Source of the DNA: Mycobacterium sp.
Lineage (GTDB): Bacteria; Actinomycetota; Actinomycetes; Mycobacteriales; Mycobacteriaceae
NCBI GenBank assembly: GCA_020438865.1
Contig: JAGQTU010000002.1
Coordinates: 184,873-248,872, forward strand
Direction of reading: 5' to 3'
DNA: 64,000 nt
The position numbers were made by a program, and so were the translations under genes. Positions 57,856-64,000 of this stretch are shown one piece after another. The notes beneath the pieces were generated by a model. That model saw only the letters and a list, made by a program, of their open reading frames with translations, made no database searches and had not been told where the DNA came from. Numbering within the stretch: the first letter of the stretch is position 1; each line of letters opens with the position of its first letter.

Positions 57856-58995
57856 CTACTGACCGGCCGCGCGCGGCAGGTCGTAGTGCCGCGCGAACGG
57901 AACCTCGTCGAGGTGCTCGAAGATCGGGTCCTCGTCGTCGATGTCGAGTACCGCGGCCCCCGGTCGGCGCAGCCGGGCCGGCACCAGGTCGAAGTCGCGG
58001 TCCTCGGTGTTCTCCACCCCGAGGCGCGAGCGCGCCATCCGCTGCTGGCGGCGCCTGCGGACCTGCGCCTCGATGCGGGTCTGGCGGCGCAGGTAGCCCA
58101 GGTACAGGACGGTGACGCCCGCAGAGGCGCCGAAGAGCCACCACAGTTCCGAGTTCACCGTGAAGGACAGCGCCGCGGTGGCCACCATCAGCGCCGACAT
58201 CACCATCAGCACCCGCTTGCGGAAGCGGTACTTGCGGGCGCTGACGGCGGCGGCGGTGGTCGAATCGAGGCGGCGGGACCGGCCGACGCGCGGCGTCATC
58301 GTGGTGGCGGGCTCGTCCTCCGCCTCCAAACCCGATGTGTCCTCGACGTATTCGTATTCGTCGGCCGTGCCGTCCTGCGGGTCGTCGTCGAATCCGGATG
58401 TCGCCGGCCCAGCGTCGTCGACGGCGGATGCCGCCGGCCCAGCGGCTCCGACGATGGCCTCGAACTGATCGGTGGCATCGCCCTCGGCGATCGTTTCGGC
58501 CTCGTCGAGTTCCTCGTCCTCGACCGGGGCCTCGGGCTCGGCCGCTTCAATGGGCTCGACCGTCTCGTCGAACAGGGTGGGCTGAACGTTCTGCGCCTTC
58601 TGCGCGCGGGCGGCGCCACCGCCGACCGGCAGGGCACCGGAGTCCTCGTCGACCACGTCGACGTCGAGGTAGTCCGGCTCGGTCTCCTCGGCCACGGCGG
58701 CGATGACGACCACGGACCGGGTGCGGCTGCGGGTGGGGGGAACCGGGTCGGCCTCGTCGATGTCGTCGAACTCGTCGGCCTCGGGCTGCCAGTCCGGATC
58801 GTGGCGGTGCCCGGTCGCCGGGCCACCGCGCTTGATCAGGCGCGACTTGGCACCGCTGTTGAGGACCCGGGTCGCCAAGGCGACGTCACTGGTCCGCCGG
58901 ACGGTGTCGCGCTTGCTGATGAGCATGGGCACCAGAACGAACAGCCAGAGCACCACGAGCGAGATCCAGAGCAATGACTGGGGGATGCTTGGCAT
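57856..58995 (-). CDS. sepX: SepX/GlpR-like divisome membrane protein
   Basis: 379 residues: N-terminal membrane helix (SLLWISLVVLWLFVLVPMLI, about 7-26), a long acidic, disordered region rich in Glu/Asp/Pro (about 60-240), two membrane helices (about 265-310) and a cytoplasmic basic C-terminus. This is the layout of SepX (Streptomyces) and GlpR (Corynebacterium), the membrane receptor for the MoeA-like protein Glp at the septum. The ATG at 58995 has GAAAGGAG upstream. A direct repeat (GGCCCAGCG boxes, about 58408-58445) lies in the disordered region. moeA/glp lies two genes upstream. Confidence 0.85.
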   Translation of the reverse strand: MPSIPQSLLWISLVVLWLFVLVPMLISKRDTVRRTSDVALATRVLNSGAKSRLIKRGGPATGHRHDPDWQPEADEFDDIDEADPVPPTRSRTRSVVVIAAVAEETEPDYLDVDVVDEDSGALPVGGGAARAQKAQNVQPTLFDETVEPIEAAEPEAPVEDEELDEAETIAEGDATDQFEAIVGAAGPAASAVDDAGPATSGFDDDPQDGTADEYEYVEDTSGLEAEDEPATTMTPRVGRSRRLDSTTAAAVSARKYRFRKRVLMVMSALMVATAALSFTVNSELWWLFGASAGVTVLYLGYLRRQTRIEAQVRRRRQQRMARSRLGVENTEDRDFDLVPARLRRPGAAVLDIDDEDPIFEHLDEVPFARHYDLPRAAGQ

Positions 58996-59063
58996 GTGGC
59001 CTGCTCCTTTCCCGTCCAGGCTAGGTCCGTGACCTACGCAACCTGGGACGGCGCGCCGCACTC

Positions 59064-59081
59064 AATTACACACTTGTAATT
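59064..59081 (-). promoter_or_regulatory. Perfect operator-like palindrome in the sepX promoter
   Basis: AATTACA-CACT-TGTAATT is a perfect 7-bp inverted repeat with a 4-nt centre. On the minus strand it overlaps a possible promoter (TTGTGT, 17 nt, TGTAAT) that would start transcription about 70 nt before sepX. It is the most A+T-rich site nearby. Confidence 0.55.
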
Positions 59082-59111
59082 CGACCCACACAAGCACCAA
59101 CAGCAACAAAT

Positions 59112-59129
59112 GTCACAGCAGTAACACGG
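59112..59129 (+). promoter_or_regulatory. MtrA-box-like direct repeat upstream of sepX
   Basis: GTCACAGCA and GTAACACGG are two 9-bp direct repeats in tandem, like the known MtrA response-regulator motif (GTCACA-type and GTAACA-type half sites). MtrA controls cell-division and wall genes in mycobacteria. It lies just upstream of the palindrome-bearing promoter of sepX. Confidence 0.5.
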
Positions 59130-59150
59130 CGTGTCCCGATCGACCCCGAA

Positions 59151-59804
59151 TCAGGCCCAGCGGGCAAGCCCCCGTTGCACGAGTCCGCCGGTCACCGAGC
59201 CCTCGATCTCCTCCACCGTCAGCGCCACCAGCAGGTGGTCGCGCCACGCCCCGTCGACGTCGAGATAACGGCGCAGCAGGCCCTCCTCGCGGAATCCGAC
59301 CTTGGCCAACACCGCGCGGCTGGCGGCGTTCTCCGGCCGGACGGTGGCCTCCACCCGGTGCAGTGTCACCGGCCCGAAGCAGTGGTCTAGGCCGAGGGCC
59401 AGCGCACCGGTCGCCACGCCGCCCCCGGTCACATCGCTGGCGACCCAGTAGCCGATCCACGCCGAGCGCAGCGCACCGTGGGTGACGTTCCCGATGGTCA
59501 GCTGGCCCCGGAACTGGCCGTCGACCTCGATGACGTAGGGCAGCATCCGGCCCCTGCGGGCCTCGGAGCGCAGCCCGGAACACACCGCCGGCCACGACGA
59601 GACCGCATGCCGCACACCCCAATCCACCTCGGCGGTCGGCTCCCACGGCTCCAGCAACGAGCGGTCGGCCAGCCGGATCCGGCTCCACTGCGCGGCGTCG
59701 CGCATCCGCACCGGGCGCAACCGGATCACACCGGCGGCCACCCGCAGCGGGCCCACCGGGCTCGGCCAGCCCGGATGAACGGAGCTGTTCCGCCACAGGT
59801 TCAC
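59151..59804 (-). CDS. rimJ: RimJ-like GNAT N-acetyltransferase
   Basis: 217 residues, GNAT fold: VIRLRPVRMRDAAQWSRIR at the N-terminus, YWVASDVTGGGVATGALAL (acetyl-CoA loop, about 120-138) and RPENAASRAVLAKVGF motif. RimJ-type enzymes acetylate protein N-termini such as ribosomal S5. It lies 8 bp after moeA and upstream of sepX, in the order of Rv0994-Rv0995-Rv0996. GTG start. Confidence 0.88.
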   Translation of the reverse strand: MNLWRNSSVHPGWPSPVGPLRVAAGVIRLRPVRMRDAAQWSRIRLADRSLLEPWEPTAEVDWGVRHAVSSWPAVCSGLRSEARRGRMLPYVIEVDGQFRGQLTIGNVTHGALRSAWIGYWVASDVTGGGVATGALALGLDHCFGPVTLHRVEATVRPENAASRAVLAKVGFREEGLLRRYLDVDGAWRDHLLVALTVEEIEGSVTGGLVQRGLARWA

Positions 59805-59812
59805 GCGGGTCG

Positions 59813-61066
59813 TCAGCCGCGCTGCGCCAGGAAGGCGACGTCGACGATCTCCCCGGTGCGCACCTGGTCGACCTCGGCGGGCACCACCACCAGGCAGTTC
59901 GCCTCCGCCAGCGTCGCGAGCAGGTGCGACGACGCGCCCGGCGCCCCGCCCAGCGCCTGCACCAGATACTCGCCGGTGTCCTGGTCCCGCATCAGCTGTC
60001 CGCGCAGGAAGCCGGTACGGCCCGGCACCGAGGTGATCGGCGACAGCGCGCGGGCCTGCACCACCCGGCGCATCGGCTGGCGCTTGCCCAGCGACAGCCG
60101 GATCAGCGGCCGCACCATCACCTCGAAGACGACCAGGGCGCTGACCGGGTTCGCGGGCAGCAGGAAGGTCGGAACGCCCTCGCGGCCCAGCTGGCCGAAG
60201 CCCTGCACCGAGCCCGGGTGCATGGCGATCCGCGCCACCTCCATCTCGCCGAGCTTGGAGAGCACCGAGCGCACGCTCTCGGCGGCGGCCCCGCCGACCG
60301 CACCCGCGATGACCACGACCTCGGCCCGATTCAGCTGACCCTCGACCACCTCGCGCAGTTCCTTGGGCTCGGTGCTGACGATCCCGAGCCGGTTCACCTC
60401 GGCGCCGGCGTCGCGAGCCGCCGCCGCCAGCGCGTAGGAGTTGACGTCATAGACCTGGCCGTTGCCCGGCGTCCGGGAGATGTCGACCAGCTCGCCACCG
60501 ACGCTCATCACGGTCAGCCGCGGCCGCGGGTGCACCAGCACCCGCTCCCGGCCCACCGCCGCCAGCAGGCCGACCTGCGCGGCGCCGATGATCGCCCCGG
60601 CCCGCACCGCGACGTCGCCCGGCTGCACGTCGTCGCCGGCCCGCCGGACGTAGGCGCCCGATCGCACTCCGCGCAGCACCCGCACCCGGGACTGGCCGCC
60701 GTCGGTCCAGCGCAGCGGCAGCACCGCATCGGCCAGCGTGGGCATCGGGGCGCCGGTCTGCACCCGGGCCGCCTGGCGCGGCTGCAATCGGCTCGGCGTG
60801 CGCGCGCCCGCCTCGATCACGCCCATCACCGGCAGGCTGATCTCGCCCTCGGCGTCCTCGCCGTCATCCCCGCCACCGCCCAGGACGTCGACGCTGCGCA
60901 CCGCGTAGCCGTCGATGGCGGCCTGATCGAAGCCCGGCAGGGGCTGTTCGTTGATGACCTCCTCGGCGCACATCAGACCCTGCGCCTCAGCGATCGCCAC
61001 CCGCACCGGCCTCGGCGCCACCGCGGCGGCCGTCACCCTGGCCTGCTGTTCCTCTACCGAACGCAC
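59813..61066 (-). CDS. MoeA-like protein, probable Glp (bacterial gephyrin-like division factor)
   Basis: 417 residues with the MoeA domain order. The usual catalytic motifs are changed: LPGFDQAAIDGYAV replaces the DxSAMDGYA site, VGGELVDI has Gly where GDEL has Asp, and the SGGVSVGD loop is AGAVGGAAAESV. Glp of Corynebacterium, the MoeA-like partner of FtsZ and GlpR, is a close relative in gene order (Rv0994 is annotated moeA1). The intact glpR/sepX gene nearby supports a division role; molybdenum cofactor synthesis is the alternative. GTG start. Confidence 0.87.
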   Translation of the reverse strand: MRSVEEQQARVTAAAVAPRPVRVAIAEAQGLMCAEEVINEQPLPGFDQAAIDGYAVRSVDVLGGGGDDGEDAEGEISLPVMGVIEAGARTPSRLQPRQAARVQTGAPMPTLADAVLPLRWTDGGQSRVRVLRGVRSGAYVRRAGDDVQPGDVAVRAGAIIGAAQVGLLAAVGRERVLVHPRPRLTVMSVGGELVDISRTPGNGQVYDVNSYALAAAARDAGAEVNRLGIVSTEPKELREVVEGQLNRAEVVVIAGAVGGAAAESVRSVLSKLGEMEVARIAMHPGSVQGFGQLGREGVPTFLLPANPVSALVVFEVMVRPLIRLSLGKRQPMRRVVQARALSPITSVPGRTGFLRGQLMRDQDTGEYLVQALGGAPGASSHLLATLAEANCLVVVPAEVDQVRTGEIVDVAFLAQRG

Positions 61067-61304
61067 CGCGCGCCTTTCTGCCTCGACCCGGGATCGGCGC
61101 GGGCCCGCCGCGGCCCCTACGGTTCGGTCAGGGGGTCAGGCCTGGTCGCGCCACCGACCATCGCCGCAAGTCGGGGCCATGGTCGTCACGATCCAACCCA
61201 AAGTCAACCGCAGCCCGGCGGTAGCCGCCGGGATTTCCCGAGCCGTGTCGAAGCCCAACCCGTTTGCCTTTCGGTATGGCGCGATCCAGCCACGCGCTGA
61301 CAAG

Positions 61305-61922
61305 GTGGACGACGTGCTCGCCGGTAGCAAAGCTCAGCGCAGGACCGCGGTGCTGGCCGCCCGGCGCGCCGTGCCGGAGGAAGTGCGCCGAGCCGAGGCG
61401 CTGCGGCTGTGCGACCACCTCGACTCTGTCCTCGGTCCCGCCGACATCGTGTGCGCATACCTGCCGGTCGGGGCCGAACCCGGCTCGCCCGCCCTGGTGG
61501 ACCGGTGCCTGCAGCGGTGCGGCCGGGTGTTGCTACCGATCACCCGCACCGGCGCGGACGGCACCCCCGAGGCCCTGTGGTGGGGGGAATACCGCCCCGG
61601 GGCGCTGCGCGAGGGCCGGTTCGGGCTGCTCGAACCGGCCGAACCGGGGCTGCCGCCGAGGACGATCGGCCAGGCCACCGTGATCCTGGTGCCCGCGCTG
61701 GCCGTCGACCGCAGCGGCGTCCGGCTCGGGCGCGGTGGCGGGTACTACGACCGTTCGCTACCGCTGCGGGCGCCGGGTGCCCGGCTGATCGCGGTGGTGC
61801 GCGACGACGAGCTGGTCGCGGAGCTGCCCGGCGAACCCCACGACGTGCGAATGACGCACGCCCTCACGCCCGGGAACGGCCTGGTGGTGCTGGGTGAGCC
61901 GCCAGCCGGGCGTCGGGAATGA
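61305..61922 (+). CDS. 5-formyltetrahydrofolate cyclo-ligase
   Basis: 205 residues; ATP-dependent conversion of 5-formyl-THF to 5,10-methenyl-THF. Basic N-terminus RRTAVLAARRAVPEEV with the phosphate-binding residues, VILVPALAVDRSGVRLGRGGGYYDR (about 130-155, conserved RLGxGGGYYD). The start at GTG 61305 gives the family length; the frame is open to the left but without similarity. The gap 61067-61304 to moeA holds no gene, whereas M. tuberculosis has galU (Rv0993) there. Confidence 0.9.
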   Translation: MDDVLAGSKAQRRTAVLAARRAVPEEVRRAEALRLCDHLDSVLGPADIVCAYLPVGAEPGSPALVDRCLQRCGRVLLPITRTGADGTPEALWWGEYRPGALREGRFGLLEPAEPGLPPRTIGQATVILVPALAVDRSGVRLGRGGGYYDRSLPLRAPGARLIAVVRDDELVAELPGEPHDVRMTHALTPGNGLVVLGEPPAGRRE

Positions 61923-61941
61923 TCTTCGACACATAGCCGTT

Positions 61942-61968
61942 CTGGCACTTGGCACGCTAGAGTGCTAA
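61942..61968 (+). promoter_or_regulatory. CIRCE-like element (HrcA operator)
   Basis: CTGGCACTT-N9-GAGTGCTAA matches the CIRCE consensus TTAGCACTC-N9-GAGTGCTAA at 15 of 18 positions, with the right half exact. It overlaps a TAGAGT -10 box (61958-61963) about 30 nt before the gene for a Ruc-type chaperone, so HrcA repression and heat induction are likely. Confidence 0.75.
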
Positions 61969-61994
61969 CAAGCCGAGTCCGTCCGGAGGTTCAT

Positions 61995-62342
61995 GTGCCG
62001 ACCTACAGCTACGCCTGCACCGAGTGCGACAACCGCTTCGATGCCGTGCAGGCGTTCACTGACGACGCGCTAACCAGCTGCCCGCAGTGCTCCGGCCGGC
62101 TGCGCAAGCTGTTCAACTCGGTCGGTGTGGTGTTCAAGGGCAGTGGTTTCTACCGGACCGACAGCCGGGAGTCGACCAAGAGCACGTCCGGCGCCAAGTC
62201 GGACTCCTCGACGGGGTCGGACAAGTCCAGTTCGGAAAAGTCCTCGAGTTCGGAGAAGTCCTCCGGTTCCACCGACAGCTCATCGAGCGCGTCGAGTTCG
62301 AAGGCGGCCACCCCGGCACCCGCCGCGGCCGCCACCAGCTAG
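61995..62342 (+). CDS. Ruc-like (FmdB-type) zinc-ribbon chaperone
   Basis: 115 residues. An N-terminal FmdB zinc ribbon (YACTECDNRFD and CPQCSGRLRK, Cys pairs at about residues 8, 11 and 29, 32) is followed by a disordered tail of almost only Ser, Lys, Thr and Ala (about 56-115). This is the layout of M. tuberculosis Rv0991c (Ruc), a redox-regulated chaperone whose tail is disordered. GTG start with GGAGG 5 nt upstream. The CIRCE-like element agrees with a heat-shock gene. Confidence 0.9.
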   Translation: MPTYSYACTECDNRFDAVQAFTDDALTSCPQCSGRLRKLFNSVGVVFKGSGFYRTDSRESTKSTSGAKSDSSTGSDKSSSEKSSSSEKSSGSTDSSSSASSSKAATPAPAAAATS

Positions 62343-62408
62343 CGGTCCATCCACAGGGCGCCCCCCACACGGCCGCCCCCGGGGCGGCGCGGCCCTAGCC
62401 TGACGGCC

Positions 62409-63062
62409 ATGGGCGAGTCGCTCGATCCATCCCTCGCCGAGCGGATCCGGCGCGCGTTGCGGCCGGACTTCACCCGCACCCTGGCGGCCCGCCGCATCGC
62501 CGCGGGCGTTCTGGTGCTGCTCGCCGCATTCGCCGCGCTGCGCCCGGACCCGGCCGACGAACACGCCGATGTGATGGTCGCCGCACACGATCTCAGCCCC
62601 GGCACCCCCTTGACGGTCGAGGATGTGCGCATCGAAAAGCGTTCGGCGACAACCCTTCCCGAGGGAGCACAATCAAGTCCGGGCTCCGTGGTCGGTGCGA
62701 CGCTGGCCGGGCCGGCCCGCCGCGGCGAGGTGCTGACCGACGCCCGCATCCTGGGACCACGCCTGGCCGGGCTGGCCGCCGGACCCGACGCCCGCATCGT
62801 GCCACTGCACCTGGCCGACGCCGCGGTCCTGGACCTGATCCGCAGCGGCGACGTCGTCGACGTGCTGGGCGCGCCGTCGGCAAGCAGCGACGCGGCACCA
62901 CGACTGCTGGCGGCCAACGCGATCGTCGTGCTGGTCTCCGCGAAGCCGAATACCGCCGGGGGCGGCAACGATCGGGTGGTTCTGGTGGCCCTGCCCGGTG
63001 CGGCCGCGAACGCCCTGGCCGGTGCCACACTGGTGCAGACCGTCACGCTCACGATCCACTGA
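62409..63062 (+). CDS. SAF-domain (CpaB-like) membrane protein
   Basis: 217 residues. A single membrane helix (RRIAAGVLVLLAAFAAL, about 28-44) anchors an exported SAF domain (HDLSPGTPLTVEDVRIEKR, about 60-78) as in the pilus protein CpaB/RcpC. No tad pilus genes are near, and the M. tuberculosis relative Rv0990c is likewise isolated. TAGCCT lies 7 nt before the ATG (leaderless). Confidence 0.83.
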   Translation: MGESLDPSLAERIRRALRPDFTRTLAARRIAAGVLVLLAAFAALRPDPADEHADVMVAAHDLSPGTPLTVEDVRIEKRSATTLPEGAQSSPGSVVGATLAGPARRGEVLTDARILGPRLAGLAAGPDARIVPLHLADAAVLDLIRSGDVVDVLGAPSASSDAAPRLLAANAIVVLVSAKPNTAGGGNDRVVLVALPGAAANALAGATLVQTVTLTIH

Positions 63063-63136
63063 GTCCGCCCCGCGCCCGGTAACGGGCTACGCTTCCACGC
63101 CGAACGCTTCAACACCTGGCAAGAAAGGCCATTCTC

Positions 63137-63562
63137 GTGCTCAAGGGCTTCAGGGAGTTCCTCTCCCGCGGCAACATCATCGATCTGTCGGTCGCGGTGG
63201 TCATCGGTACCGCCTTCACCGCGCTGGTCACCAAGTTCACCGACAGCGTCATCCAGCCGCTGATCAACCGGATCGGCGCGGGCAAGGACGCCGAGTACGG
63301 CATCCTGCGCATCGACATCGGCGGCGAGCAGACCATCGACCTCAACGTCGTGCTGTCCGCCGCGATCAACTTCGTGCTGGTCGCCGCCGTCGTCTACTTC
63401 CTGGTGGTGCTGCCTTACAACAAGCTGCGCAGCAAGGGCAAGGCCGAGGCTGCCGAGGACGCCCAGATCCGGCTACTCGAGGAGATCCGCGACGCCCTCG
63501 GCGGGAAGGACACCCTCCCGGGCCCGAAGTCGAGCCACTTCGAGGTCACCAGCGACGAATAG
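63137..63562 (+). CDS. mscL: Large-conductance mechanosensitive channel
   Basis: 141 residues: [23 protein letters not shown] (first helix, gating residues), a periplasmic loop, the second helix [19 protein letters not shown] (about 80-98) and a C-terminal amphipathic helical bundle. Opens under membrane tension to release solutes during hypo-osmotic shock. GTG start with AAGAAAGG upstream and TACGCT as a possible -10 box. Ends at a strong terminator shared with the porin gene. Confidence 0.96.
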   Translation: MLKGFREFLSRGNIIDLSVAVVIGTAFTALVTKFTDSVIQPLINRIGAGKDAEYGILRIDIGGEQTIDLNVVLSAAINFVLVAAVVYFLVVLPYNKLRSKGKAEAAEDAQIRLLEEIRDALGGKDTLPGPKSSHFEVTSDE

Positions 63563-63586
63563 CGGCTCTGCTGCTTCGGCAACGAG

Positions 63587-63618
63587 AAAGGCCCTCGGTG
63601 AGCTCCGAGGGCCTTTTT
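63587..63618. terminator. Bidirectional intrinsic terminator between mscL and the porin gene
   Basis: GGCCCTCGG (63590-63598) and CCGAGGGCC (63605-63613) form a perfect 9-bp stem with a TGAGCT loop, flanked by AAA on the left and TTTTT on the right, so it works for both strands. Best intrinsic terminator in the window. Confidence 0.9.
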
Positions 63619-63631
63619 CGTTGTCGTGCGG

Positions 63632-64000
63632 TTAGTTCATGTTCCAGGGTTCGCCGTAGGTGGTGACGCTGTCACCGGCCTTGGAGATCAGCCGGGCGAA
63701 GGGGCGCAGCAGCACACCGCCGGCCGCGCCGGTCACCGTGCCGTGGGCGTTGGCCACCGCCACCGAGCCGTTGGGGCCCGCGACGTCGACCGAGAAGGTG
63801 GCGACCTCCTGGATACCGGGACCGTTACCCAGATCGGCGCTGATCGAGAGCCCGGGCAGGATGTTCGGGGTGATGATCGAGTTGAACGGACCGATACCGT
63901 TGTTGGCCGACGGCGTGCCCGGGATGGCGTAGACCTGGGCGTCGTCGAACAGGAAGTTCGGGGTGGTGTAGCTGAAGTTGATGCCCACCCCCAGCGACCA
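63632..64000 (-). CDS. MspA-family porin (C-terminal part; 5' end outside window)
   Basis: 122 residues plus stop are visible and the frame runs off the right edge. MspA-family octameric porins are the main hydrophilic pathway through the mycobacterial outer membrane. The segments WSLGVGINFSYTTPN, VSADLGNGPGIQEVATF-type (here LSISADLGNGPGIQEVATF), NAHGTVTGAAGGVLLRPFA and TTYGEPWNMN at the C-terminus match MspA. The constriction Asp pair is kept (LFDDAQ), but MspA's Asp93 is Gln here and the following loop is about nine residues longer. Confidence 0.9.
   Translation of the reverse strand, partial: WSLGVGINFSYTTPNFLFDDAQVYAIPGTPSANNGIGPFNSIITPNILPGLSISADLGNGPGIQEVATFSVDVAGPNGSVAVANAHGTVTGAAGGVLLRPFARLISKAGDSVTTYGEPWNMN

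Noticed and set aside
61067-61304. Pseudogene remnant of galU
   Set aside because: No frame on either strand shows the GalU N-terminal AAGLGTRFLPATK-type motif or other similarity.

Overview
The window is chromosomal DNA of a fast-growing mycobacterium (Mycolicibacterium type). The evidence is uniform high G+C, many GTG starts, leaderless-looking genes with a TAnnnT box about 7 nt before the start codon, the MspA-family porin entering from the right edge, mycobacterial lipoproteins, RpfB, Pmt, MmpL, and a gene order matching the M. tuberculosis Rv0985c-Rv1022 block in inverse orientation. No insertion sequence, phage, integrase or CRISPR array was seen.

Layout. 1-1917: end of efeO, then efeB (iron uptake). 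1992-7420: mazG, mfd and a TetR regulator, all on the minus strand. 7497-14759: tRNA-Gln, glmU, prs, an arsC-like gene, lpqT, an SDR, rplY, pth, a membrane protein and a methyltransferase. 14799-21636 (minus): fatty-acyl-AMP ligase (pks16-like), ispE, ksgA, rpfB and tatD, with a plus-strand Ser/Thr kinase gene between ispE and ksgA. 21663-29040: metG, an FAD oxidoreductase/ECF41 sigma pair, pabB, rsmI, pmt. 29183-38251: accessory catabolic block (DUF559-like protein, NDMA-type alcohol dehydrogenase, two-domain CoA-transferase, two Baeyer-Villiger-type monooxygenases, aldehyde dehydrogenase) between pmt and arcA, which are neighbours in M. tuberculosis. 38248-46677: arcA, soxR, alkB-like, lipoproteins, tspO, an arrestin-like protein, an aroE-like gene and the cAMP-dependent acetyltransferase. 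46739-54645: an SDR and a type III polyketide synthase cluster with an FAD enzyme, membrane methyltransferases, an MmpL transporter and a UbiE-like methyltransferase. 54696-57806: L,D-transpeptidase, a zinc-ribbon/DUF732 membrane protein, a saccharopine-dehydrogenase-like protein and tRNA-Ala. 57856-61066 (minus): sepX/glpR, rimJ, moeA/glp. 61305-64000: 5-FTHF cyclo-ligase, ruc (fmdB-like), a SAF-domain protein, mscL, then the convergent porin gene.

How the genes work together. Much of the window is envelope growth and division (glmU, ispE, rpfB, pmt, L,D-transpeptidase, sepX/glp) and translation upkeep (rplY, pth, ksgA, rsmI, metG, two tRNAs). Several regulatory sites can be read directly: an ECF41-type promoter before the oxidoreductase/sigma pair, a soxbox-like dyad between arcA and soxR, a near-consensus LexA box before the alkB-like gene, a CIRCE-like element before the Ruc-type chaperone gene, a terminator-like RNA-switch hairpin before rpfB, and an operator-rich promoter before sepX. 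The best candidate for a little-described system is the compact type III PKS/methyltransferase/FAD enzyme/MmpL cluster at 47689-54645. It looks like a pathway for a methylated polyketide quinone, resorcinol or pyrone and its transport.
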